The position numbers were made by a program, and so were the translations under genes. A stretch of 64,000 nucleotides of DNA from the NCBI RefSeq assembly GCF_032362555.1, contig NC_083516.1:3869001-3933000 (forward strand). The letters are read 5' to 3'. Within the stretch, counting starts at the first letter, position 1; each line of letters begins with the position of its first letter. The notes beneath the pieces are model-generated. The model had not been told where the DNA came from. It ran no database searches and was given only the letters and a program-made list of their open reading frames with translations. Below are positions 12,801-23,164 of the stretch, piece by piece. The stretch is from Amyelois transitella. Its lineage: Eukaryota > Arthropoda > Insecta > Lepidoptera > Pyralidae.

Positions 12801-13802
12801 AGTGAAACTATGGGAAGCAGCCACTGGGAAGTTCATCACATCCCTCAGAGGACATGTGCAAGCCGTGTACATGGTGGCTTGGTCTGCAGACTCCAGACTT
12901 TTACTTAGTTCCAGTGCAGACTCTACATTGAAAGGTTAATTTAGCCTACCGTTCCGGGTTTTAAATGATTTTTTTTAATTTGAATCTCCTAAAGCCTTAT
13001 AGGCGAACATGGGTTTTCAAGACTGTTGGCTCTGTCTCCCTCGCAAGGGATATAGACGTGATTATTGTATGTATTGTATTGCTGATAACTGAATTATATC
13101 AACATTAAACTGATGTTTTTTCAATTGGGATTATGTATGTATGATACGAAATTACGTAAGTCTTATTTCAAATTGTAACAAAAATTCTTTCTTTTAGTTT
13201 GGAATATGAAGACTAAAAAATTGGAGCTAGATTTACCAGGTCATGCTGACGAAGTGTACGCTGTAGACTGGTCACCAGATGGCGCATATGTGGCTTCAGG
13301 GGGTAAAGACAAAGTTTTGAAATTGTAAGTTTTGCTAGATTTATTCTTCCACCTGGCGGTAGTCCCGGTATCCTTAACATTCTGGAGTCGTCCCCCCCTA
13401 AATTTGTTGCCGTTGCTAATCCGTTAGAAGCCCTTGTTAAATATTAATAATATTACATAAAGAATACCTTTTTCCTTCTAATAAATGAACTGAAAAGCTA
13501 TTGGAGTGACTTTGATACATATTTAATACATTAAGCTTCAGAAATAATATTGGTTATAGAGAGTAATGAATGTAGATGAAGCAAAGGAAGTACGCAGAGA
13601 TCGTGGCAAGCGGAAAGATGCAGTGTCTGCCCATCCCTCCGGGAAAAGGCGTGATTTTATGTATGTATGTAATAATATTGGTTACTGGTATTTATAGAAA
13701 TCCCTACAGCCTATTTTGTACATAGTGAAATAGATCTCATTTAACACTATAAACACTACCCATTCTTTAATACTTGTATGTTGTTTCAGGTGGCAGCATT
13801 GA
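9823..13802 (+). CDS. NLE1: Notchless homolog (WD40 ribosome-assembly factor)
   Basis: Ten exons: 9823-9960, 10045-10202, 10806-10942, 11097-11271, 11519-11693, 12060-12204, 12326-12515, 12771-12934, 13198-13324 and 13790-13802. They give 473 aa, close to the family's roughly 485. The N-terminal ubiquitin-like NLE domain (LPLNITKDQLQLICNALLQ, then FLFFVKDVEI) is followed by a WD40 propeller with GH...WD repeats such as SSIPGHAEAVISTSFSPSGK, SGSGDTTVRFWDLS and ASGGKDKVLKLWQH. The insertion with QQRALERYEAV is typical of Notchless. The last exon supplies only the final four residues and the stop. NLE1 recruits the AAA ATPase Rea1/MDN1 to pre-60S particles. A polyadenylation signal (AATAAA) lies near 13841, and the gene converges on UTP3 with 88 bp between stop codons. 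Confidence 0.96.
13010..13070 (+). repeat. SINE fragment, 3' end
   Basis: Carries the family's 3' signature (gttggctctgtc, then caagggatatagacgtgatt) and a short tatgtattg tail, inside NLE1 intron 8. Confidence 0.7.
13555..13680 (+). mobile_element. LINE 3'-end fragment
   Basis: Nearly the same sequence as 42422-42535: atgaatgtagatgaagc, a Trp/Arg-rich coding tail (the same frame as AYPSGK at 42.5 kb), cctccgggaaaa, then gattttatgtatgtatg. It is a 5'-truncated copy in NLE1 intron 9. Confidence 0.7.
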
Positions 13803-13890
13803 AAAACTTATAAAACATCAGAGGATTATTTTATTGTAGAAATAAAGTACCTAATTACATTATTTTGAATAAATTAATATGAAGTTTATA

Positions 13891-16103
13891 CTACTTAATT
13901 TTAACACTCTTCTTAACATTAGCTTTAATACCAGAAGATTCTCCTGCATAACGTGTGATCTCTGTTCGAGGCTCCCGGACAGCACCCTTCCTTCTGATCT
14001 TGGCTTTTCTGTACTTGAGTTTATGTTTCACTCGTGGATTTCTCTGGTCCTTCTTTCTGTGAGGCGTCAAACCTTTATTTTTAGCAATTTGGTAGGTTAT
14101 ATCACGTTTATCACCTTCAACTATTAGGGCCTGAGATGTGGATGGTTTATTTTCAATTTCAGTATAATTAGGTGAAGCCTCATTGTCTGAAAATCCACTT
14201 TCTTCTGATTCATTGTCATACCTAACATTATCAACTTTAGTATCAATGTTGGTCAATTCATTTTCTTCATAATCATCATCTGAAACACCAGTATCTTCTC
14301 CATCATCTTTTTCAATAGCACTTATCAATTTCAGTTTCTTCGGTGCTGATTCTGGAGCTGCTTTTCCAGACTTGCGTTTCATTCTGTCTTTTTGTTCTTG
14401 TTTGAATTCTGTTACAGTCAATGCCAAATTACTCTTCACAGCAGCCAAAATTTTATCAATTTGTGGTTTAATAACTTCTAAATATATTGGTTCCATTTTG
14501 TTCAAAATTTGACTATACTGATACAATCGTTTTATAACTGGATGATTCTGTATATTGATTCTCTGACTCTTCAGAAGTAAATAAAAACTGATATTTGTGC
14601 AATAGTTTAGTATCAAATCATAATTTGTTTTTACAAATTTCGAAGCAGGGCATTTTGGTAGTTTACCATCTTTCACTAATTCTAAAACTGGTTGTAAATC
14701 ATCTTTAGCCACTGTTAGCTTTGTTTTAAAATCATTAATGAGACCTGCAAACTCTGGACTTTCTTTTTCCAACAACTGTATTTTTTGCCTTTTTGACATT
14801 TGACTGAGGTCACTTTTAATAACAGACTCCTTGTCTTCTGCTGCTTGGATCTGTTTAGTGAAAAATTCCAATGTGAAATCTTCATCACCAAGTTGTTCTA
14901 GCAATCTTTTTTGAATATTTTTTGCCTCCTCTTCCTCCATAAGAGCAGCCTGTTCATCCTGTCCAAACCCTCCATAGTCTTCATCAACATAATCTGTAGA
15001 ATAGTAAGATCGTTTTTTCTTTCCCCATGCTTTTGGATCTGGTAAATCATCATCAGATTTTTCTTGTCCTTCTACATCACTATCTGCTATGTCAGGGTTG
15101 TCCTTTTGGATGTCAGAGTCTTCATCGGATTCGGAGAATGCATACATTTCATCTTCATTATCAGAACCATCATGCTTCCGTTTTTTTACTTTTGAAATCA
15201 ACTCTTTTTCTCTTTCTGTATATTCATCTTCAGAACCTGAAGGTTCATAGTTCTCCTTTACATCAAATTTTGAATTAATTCTGAAACAGATAAACCAATA
15301 TATTGACAAATTGCAACTGGAAATCCATAGTAAGTTTCATCAATACTAAGCTGTAAATTATTTCATAGAACATTACTTGGAAGGAAAAATATTTATCATA
15401 TTCAACACGCATATTTACATACATACATAGGTATAACCATGTCTTAATCCCTTATGGGGAAGGCAGAGCCCACAAAGACCGAAAGGCCATGTTCAGCTGT
15501 ATAGCTTAAACATAAGTTATTCAGTCTGATCTACCCAAAATTATTAAAACTTTTGTTAATGGACAAATTTACCGACTGGACTGTTTTTATATATTTTAGC
15601 ATTCTAATATATATTACTCCAGTCGAGAATAAATCATGAAAAAAATATGAAGAATTAATAATCAGTTACTCTTGTATTTCGTGTGAATAATTTCACACAA
15701 AAAATAGCAGGAGCATTACTACTATATTTATTTGTCCTCTTTTAAAGTGAACCTAACGGCACCATGTATATTTACTTATTCGTAATCTTTAGTAAATAAC
15801 ATTTTGATGATAGAACAAAATGTTTGGCGCATGATGTGTTCACGTGGGTATTATAATGAAGGTTGTAGTTTTAGTTATTTTATCGTTTACCATGAGGTTT
15901 TCCCACAAACTTGCTTAATTCGGATAAAGGATTTTGAAAATTCTCTCATATTTCGAAAACAGGGAAAATATAGACATCAAGTGAACACGTCGTTAAGTAG
16001 CACATAATATTATTGTTATTAGGCCCTTTAATGATTTTATTTAAATAAAAAAATACAGCTTGTTTAAAAGAGAAAATAGTGCCTACCTTATTTTATCACC
16101 CAT
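13891..16103 (-). CDS. UTP3: UTP3/SAS10 small-subunit processome protein
   Basis: Two exons, 16087-16103 and 13891-15280, give 468 aa in one frame. The tiny first exon encodes only MGDKIR and is spliced through GTAGGC..CAG to INSKFDVKENYEPSG; an intron-encoded methionine further left (MSIYWF) is therefore unlikely to be the start. An acidic N-terminal third is followed by the Sas10/Utp3 domain (KCPASKFVKTNYDLILNYC) and the characteristic basic Sas10 C-terminal domain near residues 415-465 (GLTPHRKKDQRNPRVKHKLK, YRKAKIRRKGAVREPR). The family works in 18S rRNA processing in the nucleolus. The 3' end converges on NLE1; minus-strand AATAAA (near 13830) lies within the opposite gene's 3' UTR, so the transcripts probably overlap. 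The intron holds a SINE copy. Confidence 0.95.
15417..15515 (-). repeat. SINE fragment, reverse orientation
   Basis: Starts with catacatacat, then cccttatggggaaggcagag and ggccatgttcagctgtata: the reverse complement of the SINE 3' end. It lies in the UTP3 intron. Confidence 0.65.
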
Positions 16104-17658
16104 CGTTTTGAGTAACAAATGAAAATAATATTCATTTACAAAAATAGCATGTCACTTCCTTGAGGTTAGAATTGATTAATTTGATGGTTGATAGATTTAC
16201 TTTGCCTAGATAGAGACGTGCTTGCTAGAGCTTGACTTGACGTATGACAATGACGTGCACTGTTTCCAACTGTTACTAATGAAAAAGCGCCAAATCAACC
16301 CAGTCTTTGCCCAACTTGACGTAACGAGCGAAGCTATTTTTTTAACCATTCCATTAGGACGATCAAATATGCTATTCCAATACAACGCATAAAATTCGTG
16401 TCCTAACATAAGCCAACGAGAGTTCACAGAGTAACGCAAAAACGACGAAAGTTATATCGGTTAGCGACTATTATTTCGGTTTTCCTGAACCGATTTTTTA
16501 TTTTTACTTTGCAACCAAGGGATAGCCCTTCGTTGCTTTTTACGATATCCATGAGAAAAAGATGGAGTGGTCCTATTCTGAAGTGCTGGGACACGACACT
16601 CAAATATATTTAAAAGGCTTTTTATACGGAAAATGAAATATCTTTTTTGTAGAAATAATATAGGTACAATTCCACATAACATAGTACATTGTTTTGTCAT
16701 AATTCAAATTGAATCTACAGACAGCGGTCGCAGTACCGGCTACATTCAATATAATCTGTTTGAATCATTTAATGAAACCGGTACCGAACGGACGACTTAG
16801 ACGCACGTGTGTACTGTGAGCAGGAGCTGATAAGGAACTATGTATCTTTACGAGGAATCTGTACCGGGTAAAAATCAAGATTCAGTGAGCCAAAACACGT
16901 GTCGGAGTTGAGATTACCCATGTCTTGTATGTGACTCACACTCACATCATACATAAAATCACGCTTCTTTCTAGGAGGGGAAAGCTGACACTTGACACGC
17001 TGACTATTTTTCAATACATAAATATTTTTGGAGTATAAAGTCTGCAATACATAATCTACAAATGGTATTTTTTATTTTAACGACATGTATTTTTGAAAGA
17101 TTTTTGTCTTTGCGAATTTTGCGTAGGTACTTAAACCTACCTAGTCTTTTGACACAGACGTCACTTTCTCGTCGGTCCAAATAAATAGGTAAAGAATGAA
17201 GAAATGAGCGGATTTCATAACCTAAATATAAAACCCAATAAAGCCGCAGGACGCAGCTCCCAGCCAGTCTTGTCTTCTCTTTTCTTCAGTTCTCCCCTGT
17301 GCAGCAGCGTAACCTACTGCCTACTCTAAACGGCTGAGGACTCGGTCGAACCGACTCTACATCAAATTTTATTCTACGCTTGTGGTCATTATTCTAGTTT
17401 TATTCCCTTAGTTTTTCGTTTTATTTACAGTCAAATAAGTCGGCTCCATGATTTAAAATAACTACCTACCTGTAGATTAAATAATTTCCAAATAGAGATT
17501 TAGGTCCATTATTTCTAAAACTATGCCAGAATAGGACTGACTAACTTTAATTAGATATTTAATTCTCAAAAGTACGGTAGATACATACTGTACTTTACTT
17601 ACTACAAAATAAAATTTGCAGTCCTTTAGTGTGGCGACTAACCATAATTGAATTTACT
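16104..17658. other. Intergenic region between UTP3 and CRELD (divergent)
   Basis: About 1.55 kb between divergent start codons. It holds one reverse SINE piece and otherwise unremarkable sequence. A possible splice acceptor (aaatttgcag, ending near 17621) just before the CRELD start suggests a 5' UTR intron of CRELD in this region. Short ORFs here show no recognisable protein. Confidence 0.4.
16490..16612 (-). repeat. SINE fragment (5' half), reverse orientation
   Basis: Contains tttttacgatatccatgag and gatggagtggtcctattctg, the reverse complement of the 5' half of the full copy near 60.1 kb. The fragment is upstream of both UTP3 and CRELD. Confidence 0.65.
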
Positions 17659-18738
17659 ATGTCTTGGTCCATTTTTTATACAACCTTTTATTTGTTATTT
17701 ATTTGTGATATAGTTTTAAGTAAAAAACTGTTGCATAAATTTAATGCCCAAAAACTAAATGAATGTAATCGTTGTAAAATATTATCTGATTCTTTTAATT
17801 TTTGGATAGAAAAGACTTCTCGTGGAAAATATGAAGGTGGTGATGTAGCCTGGGAAGAAGCAAAATTAAAGACCTATGCTCGCAGTGAGATACGCCTTGT
17901 GGAAGTGCAAGAAGGTCTTTGTTCAGAATTAAAAAGTCATCAAGATGATTGCTATGTATTAGCTGAGGAAGCTGAGCAGGTATTAGAGAAGTGGTGGTTT
18001 GATGATGGCCCAAAATCAGCAGACTTGTATAGTTGGTTATGTATAGATACACTGCAATATTGTTGCCCAAAAAATCACTATGGTGAATCATGTCTACCAT
18101 GTCCGAATGGTAAGAATAATGAGGTGTGCAGTGGCCATGGTTCATGTAATGAGAGTAGAAAAGGTGATGGTAAATGTAAATGCAAAAAAGGGTATGATGG
18201 AACATCCTGTGATGTTTGTGCTAAGAATTTTTATCTTAATAAAGACATATGTCAGCCTTGCCACAAAGCCTGCAACGGGTGCTCTGGTGACGGTGCTAAT
18301 ATGTGCAATGAATGCAAACTTGGTTGGTCATTAGAGCTAGGTGAATGTGTGGATATTGACGAGTGTGTAGATACAACTATATGTAAACCAGATGAATACT
18401 GTTCAAACAATGAGGGATCTTATGTGTGTTATCCATGTGATAAATCTTGTAAAACTTGTTTGGGAGGCGGAGTATCAAACTGCACATCATGTGTATCAGA
18501 CCATGTATTATGGAGTGGATTTTGTATGGATGATAAATTAAAAAGTGATTTGTTTAGAAACACACTTAAAAAGTTAGCATTGTATTGTGGATTACTTGTT
18601 ATTGCATTCTTTATTTTTAGGAATACAAAGACATTGGCGTCAGTAGTAATATTAATTATTTCTATATTTATTTTTATATCAGAAAAATCATCAGACATAA
18701 ACACAGTAGATGTTATATCAAATTTATATTTAAAGTAA
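17659..18738 (+). CDS. CRELD: CRELD, cysteine-rich with EGF-like domains protein
   Basis: A single coding exon of 359 aa, from ATG (MSWSIFYTTFYLLFICDIVLS, a clear signal peptide) to TAA. The N-terminal DUF3456-type region with CxxC (NECNRCKILSDSF) and WEEAKLKTYARSEIRLVEV is diagnostic for CRELD. Then come EGF-like and furin-like Cys-rich repeats (CPNGKNNEVCSGHGSC, ACNGCSGDGANMCNEC), a calcium-binding EGF start (DIDECVD), and two C-terminal hydrophobic segments around residues 298-340. The two C-terminal segments resemble membrane-anchored CRELD1 rather than soluble CRELD2. The family is ER-resident and linked to protein folding and receptor trafficking. An in-frame GTG 30 bases upstream is not needed, because the ATG gives a cleaner signal peptide. 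Confidence 0.93.
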   Translation: MSWSIFYTTFYLLFICDIVLSKKLLHKFNAQKLNECNRCKILSDSFNFWIEKTSRGKYEGGDVAWEEAKLKTYARSEIRLVEVQEGLCSELKSHQDDCYVLAEEAEQVLEKWWFDDGPKSADLYSWLCIDTLQYCCPKNHYGESCLPCPNGKNNEVCSGHGSCNESRKGDGKCKCKKGYDGTSCDVCAKNFYLNKDICQPCHKACNGCSGDGANMCNECKLGWSLELGECVDIDECVDTTICKPDEYCSNNEGSYVCYPCDKSCKTCLGGGVSNCTSCVSDHVLWSGFCMDDKLKSDLFRNTLKKLALYCGLLVIAFFIFRNTKTLASVVILIISIFIFISEKSSDINTVDVISNLYLK

Positions 18739-19109
18739 CTTTGTACCAAATTATCTTTAATTAAAATTTTTCTCTAACATTTACTTTTATTGATTAACCA
18801 TAGTTATTCCTATTCAAGCTCAAAATTATATTTATTACATACATAATACAATAATATGAACTAGGAAAATAAAACATATGTATATAGATAAATCCATAGA
18901 AAAATAACCTGCCTGCAACCAAACAATATTAACACAATTAACTAATTGTTTGCTACTAACGTAGACCTCGCAAATACGTTCAATTTTTACAAACTTGTGA
19001 ATACCTATCTCAAAAACTACATGACCCATTTTGATGCCCCACGACGAACTTAAAAAGGCCATAGACCCATCCTACACACATTTTAAATTTCATCAAAATC
19101 AGAACTTCT
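18739..19109. other. CRELD 3' flank with repeat-like sequence
   Basis: A/T-rich flank. Near 19005-19095 the text (aaaactacatgacccatttt, gatgcccc) resembles internal parts of the Helitron-like lepidopteran repeats elsewhere in the window. No gene is seen. Confidence 0.35.
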
Positions 19110-19274
19110 CAGCTGCCTAAGCAGTTATCAGTGCCCTGGGTTATTCCCGTTCGTCCCACCAGTGGGACGAACAGAATTTAATAAAATATTATATTTTTAT
19201 AAATTATAAGGCGCGTTCCACTGGTGGGACGAACGGGAATGACCAATGCACTGGCCTCAACTGCTTAAGCACTG
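19110..19274. mobile_element. Foldback/MITE-like element with imperfect terminal inverted repeats
   Basis: Outer ends (left ctaagcagtta, right aactgcttaag) and the inner arms pair with each other. The inner 23-bp arms, around attcccgttcgtcccaccag on the left, are perfect. Total arm length is about 45 bp with small gaps, around an A/T-rich centre. The left inner arm is itself nearly palindromic (gttcgtcccac / gtgggacgaac). No coding potential. Class unknown; a small non-autonomous DNA element is the best guess. Confidence 0.5.
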
Positions 19275-19427
19275 ATTAGTGCTCGCACTTTCGGCCGCTC
19301 GGCCACGTTTTTGAGCATAATTGCATAACTTTAAGTTTGGAAATACTCCTCTCTCGAAAAATTGATTTCCCGCGGCAAATCGGATCGCGTTACAAACATA
19401 CATATTGTAGTGGGAGAGATAGTTATG

Positions 19428-19661
19428 GGTCGATCGCCACAAAGGGAAAAAAAATCTTATTCGCATTACTTGCTCGATTCAGACCAATCTGATATCGGTG
19501 ATGTTAGATTAGAAGTTTTTAAGGCAATAAAAAACAATCCAAAAAAACACTGGTATAAAGGTGTATTAAAAATACATTTTATTGCAAGTTTTAACTACAT
19601 TTTAGTGTCATTTATATACAAAAATCAAATACACAGTATTGGGTATTATAATAATCATTAA
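19428..19661 (+). CDS. Doubtful small ORF, possibly a single exon
   Basis: From an ATG in a good context (gttATGg) the first 46 residues or so (MGRSPQREKKSYSHYLL.., DSDQSDIGDVRLEVFKAIKN) are polar and protein-like. They are followed by a possible donor (aag/gtgtat) near 19561, after which the translation becomes hydrophobic and random-looking. No partner exon was found and no family recognised. It may be an orphan exon or chance. Confidence 0.15.
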   Translation, partial: GRSPQREKKSYSHYLLDSDQSDIGDVRLEVFKAIKNNPKKHWYKGVLKIHFIASFNYILVSFIYKNQIHSIGYYNNH

Positions 19662-22600
19662 TAACTAAATATTGTTAAATACTTTATAATACAGCTGAAT
19701 TATTATTAGTAATAACGAATAAAAAGAGGTTGAAATGATTACAAGGTAACATTTCGGGCTTCCTTGAATAAAAGGGGAAAGCGAAGGGTTTAAAATTTAT
19801 GCTATGCTTAATTCAGTCAAAATACATAGACAAAATTGTTAAACTTCTACAATTACTTTGTTCATTAGAAACCTCAACATAGGTACATAAAAAATGTGTT
19901 CACTTTTCTGGTTAACTTATTTGACTGTATTATTAAAACTTGTGACTAAAGAACCCTTATGTCTAGACATTCTATAATACTACAGATTGTCAAGAATATT
20001 ATAATTGGCAACAGTTAATTTGGCAGCAATAAGCATATCGAAAGGCAGTCTATAGAAGTATAATGTGAACTACATGAATAAAGTTTAAATAAACACTATT
20101 TTGGGTTTCTTTTGTCAAACAAATTTAATTATTTGTGATGTTTGCAGTTATTTAAGCTTATGATAACTATTTGACCAAGATATTGGCCTTTCTGGTATAA
20201 TAGAATAAAAAAGCGTCTAAAATGAAAAAAAAAAAAAACGTTTCTCTTTCATTTGCACATTATATTTTTACAATTTCATGGAGTTCTGCCAAAGCAGAAT
20301 AATCACATATACCTTGTCTTATAATTGGTTTCTGTAATTAAGTATATAGTACGTAAGTAGAAACCTGTTATAATCCTCGATAGTGATAGAATGGTAATAA
20401 TGATAATTACTTAAACGGTTGAACGGCAATTTCCAGCATAAAAATACTGGCTATAAAACTAGATAGCTTATTTAAAGCTTATTGCATTGTCGGTATACAA
20501 AAAGTATTCCCTGTATCTAGGTATGTTAGAATTAGCATTGAATTTTTAATTCTTATTTTTATATATTAGAAATTTCAGTGGTGGGATAAAAATAAAACCT
20601 ATCCTTGCCAGTTCTACGTACCCGACATGTCTCGACTTGGAAATTATAATACAAGTACAAAGGTTGAATACATAGAGTCCATTACAAGTGTTTTTAAATG
20701 ATGATGATACAAAGCGATCTTTGGCGAAGAAAAACAAAAATCTGAATATAGTTAAAGAAATAACACAATATGCACTTAATATTAATAACAATATATTATT
20801 ATATTCATAAACAGTCGTAAATTAAACGTTTAATGTCTTTCAACAAAATCAATACAAATTTTAATAATGCAGTAACTTTGTTCTAAGACTTTTTGGTAAA
20901 ATTTTATGTTAAGTACTAATAATGTAACACCTCTATACTACTTGTGAAAATAAACCCTCTAATTTAGTGTTATCTAAAGAATTCGTCAATACATATTTGT
21001 GACGAAAATATAATACAAATGTTAAAAAGCCTAAATTAGCTGCAAAATTGAAAAAAAAAAAACAGGACAAAGTTTTAAATTAAATCCAACCATTCCGCCA
21101 AACATTCATCTTCAAATGCAGGTACCAACACAAAATTAGCTTATTGTAGATATAATGAAACTTAATAAATATTGCGAAACGAAATAATTCACACGACTAG
21201 CATTTAAAAATGCTAAAATAGTAAACTTTTCTAGAATCTTCGTGAAAAATCATTTCACATCTCACAAAATATTCACCTTCCACTGACTACCATTTTAAGG
21301 TAATTGCTGTTTAAAATAATAGTTTGTTCATTATCCAAAATAATATCTAAAAGAAAATACTGTCGCTGTCTCGTTTCACGTCATAATAAAAACCAAAACA
21401 GCGATAGCGTGCGAGCCGTGCTAATATTCAATTTAATTGGAATTATTTATACATTCTCATTCACAACTTCGAAAAAGAAGTCTACGTTTTCATTGCACTA
21501 ACTGAATATAAAAATAATACCTAAAAAAATCTTTACGGTATCCCGTGTAATACAGGCAATATCTGAGACGTGTTATTTTTATAAATTTTGTTACAATAGA
21601 TTGTTAAATTTATCAGTCCAAATTTTTATAATAATCATTTCGGTCCCTTTTAATAATACTTTCGATTACTCAACTTTTCGCCACTTGGTGCCCACATGCT
21701 GACAATATTCAACCAACACTATAATCAGTTCCCTGGAGGGGTATTGATTATAAAGGCTTGTGTAAACGAGAGAATGTCTGCAGACGACAAAAACTTCCCT
21801 GACTATACAGAATCATATTTATACAAATAGTATTTTTATAAGTTGCACCGATTTTGGCATATTATAAGTTATTCCTGCGCGGAAGTCGAATTTTTGTATG
21901 GCGCGACAAAATTTGAGCCTATAAGAACTATTTGAACCCGCTATTATGTCACAGATAATAGATAGGAGAAAATTTGTATGGATTTTAAGTTATATGTACT
22001 TGCATTAAGGTTGTTATTTAATTGAATTTTCACAAGATTTGATTCAGCGGTAGGTGGCGCTATTCTGCGCCGTGCAATTTATCATCCAATACCGTTAATT
22101 ACCGATGCGACTCAATAAAGTTTTAGTACTGTACAAAATTTAAAGAGTTTGCACTCCGCAGACAAAAAATCCATACAATGCGCTAACTTACATAAAGCTA
22201 CTTGATACATAAAGGAAATGTATGTATTTATGCTTGATTTGCAAATTGTTAATTACTTACATGAAAATTTTGATGTATATGATATTTATCAATAATCAAT
22301 ATTTCTACAATCAGTCTGTTCTTGCATTTATGGAATGTATTTATGGTTTCGTTGAACTTTCTTAACGGACGTTTTACTTAACAATAAAGATAAAAAGCAA
22401 CGCCTAAATTTTATATTGACGCAAGCTGCCGGTCATATTTCCCTATTACGATTAAAACATCTAGAAACTGGTAGTTTTATTGTTTACAGGATTTCGATAT
22501 GCGATTCCACGTTTAAAATTAAAAAAAAGTGAAACCTTACAAAAAATCGATTGCCAGTAGAGGGCGGTATGAGGAATAATATAGCTTCAAATTTGCAGCT

Positions 22601-23164
22601 TGTTGAAGCCACAATATCTTTGAAGTGTATACCACTGACTATTCATTATTTACGTCATAAGTAGTGTATGATATACATCAGCGTACAAAAATTTATCTGA
22701 AAGTTTTTATTAAACAAGTTCCGTTGTTTATCACGTTAGGTCCTTCTGTTGTAATGACACTAGTCATTACTCTTGAATTTTGAGTCATTTTTCGTTAAGT
22801 TTCGATTGATGTTTGTGTGTATGATAAATTTTCATCTATATTTATCAAAATCTATTTTGTTGATGGTTTAACCCAAAACATAAATTCAAAGATTTTATTA
22901 TTAATTTCAAGCAAGAAGATCAAAATCTATAATAATAATAGTAAGGAATAAAATCTTACAAAAAATATTTTTCTAATTGGAAAGCTGTTTTCTACAGCCG
23001 TCTATGCTGTGGATGTCGAAGATGGATATAATTTTGGTTAAAAACAATAGTTTGCAACCAAAAGGAATGGCCTAATTTATCCACAAGCTCTCTGTTTTCG
23101 GTTTGTAAAACTATTTGTTACCCTGAAGGGTAAGTTAGAAAATAGTTGTGTTTATAGTCCCTGT
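19662..23164. other. Gene-poor A/T-rich region, partly BCR 3' UTR
   Basis: About 3.5 kb with no convincing gene on either strand. The right part is presumably the 3' UTR of BCR, read leftwards from 23165. I saw no tRNA, no recognised repeat family and no long ORF. Confidence 0.4.

Noticed and set aside
15281-15309. UTP3 starting with MSIYWFICFR
   Set aside because: This is intron read-through; a tiny upstream exon (MGDKIR) joins in frame with proper splice sites.
15804-16007. 67-aa ORF in the UTP3 intron
   Set aside because: No similarity and no supporting signals.
16206-17047. Several minus-strand ORFs of 69-79 aa upstream of UTP3
   Set aside because: One runs over SINE sequence and the others show random composition.
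17629-17658. Extended CRELD N-terminus from an upstream GTG
   Set aside because: The downstream ATG gives a normal signal peptide, and a likely splice acceptor lies just before; the extension is probably 5' UTR.
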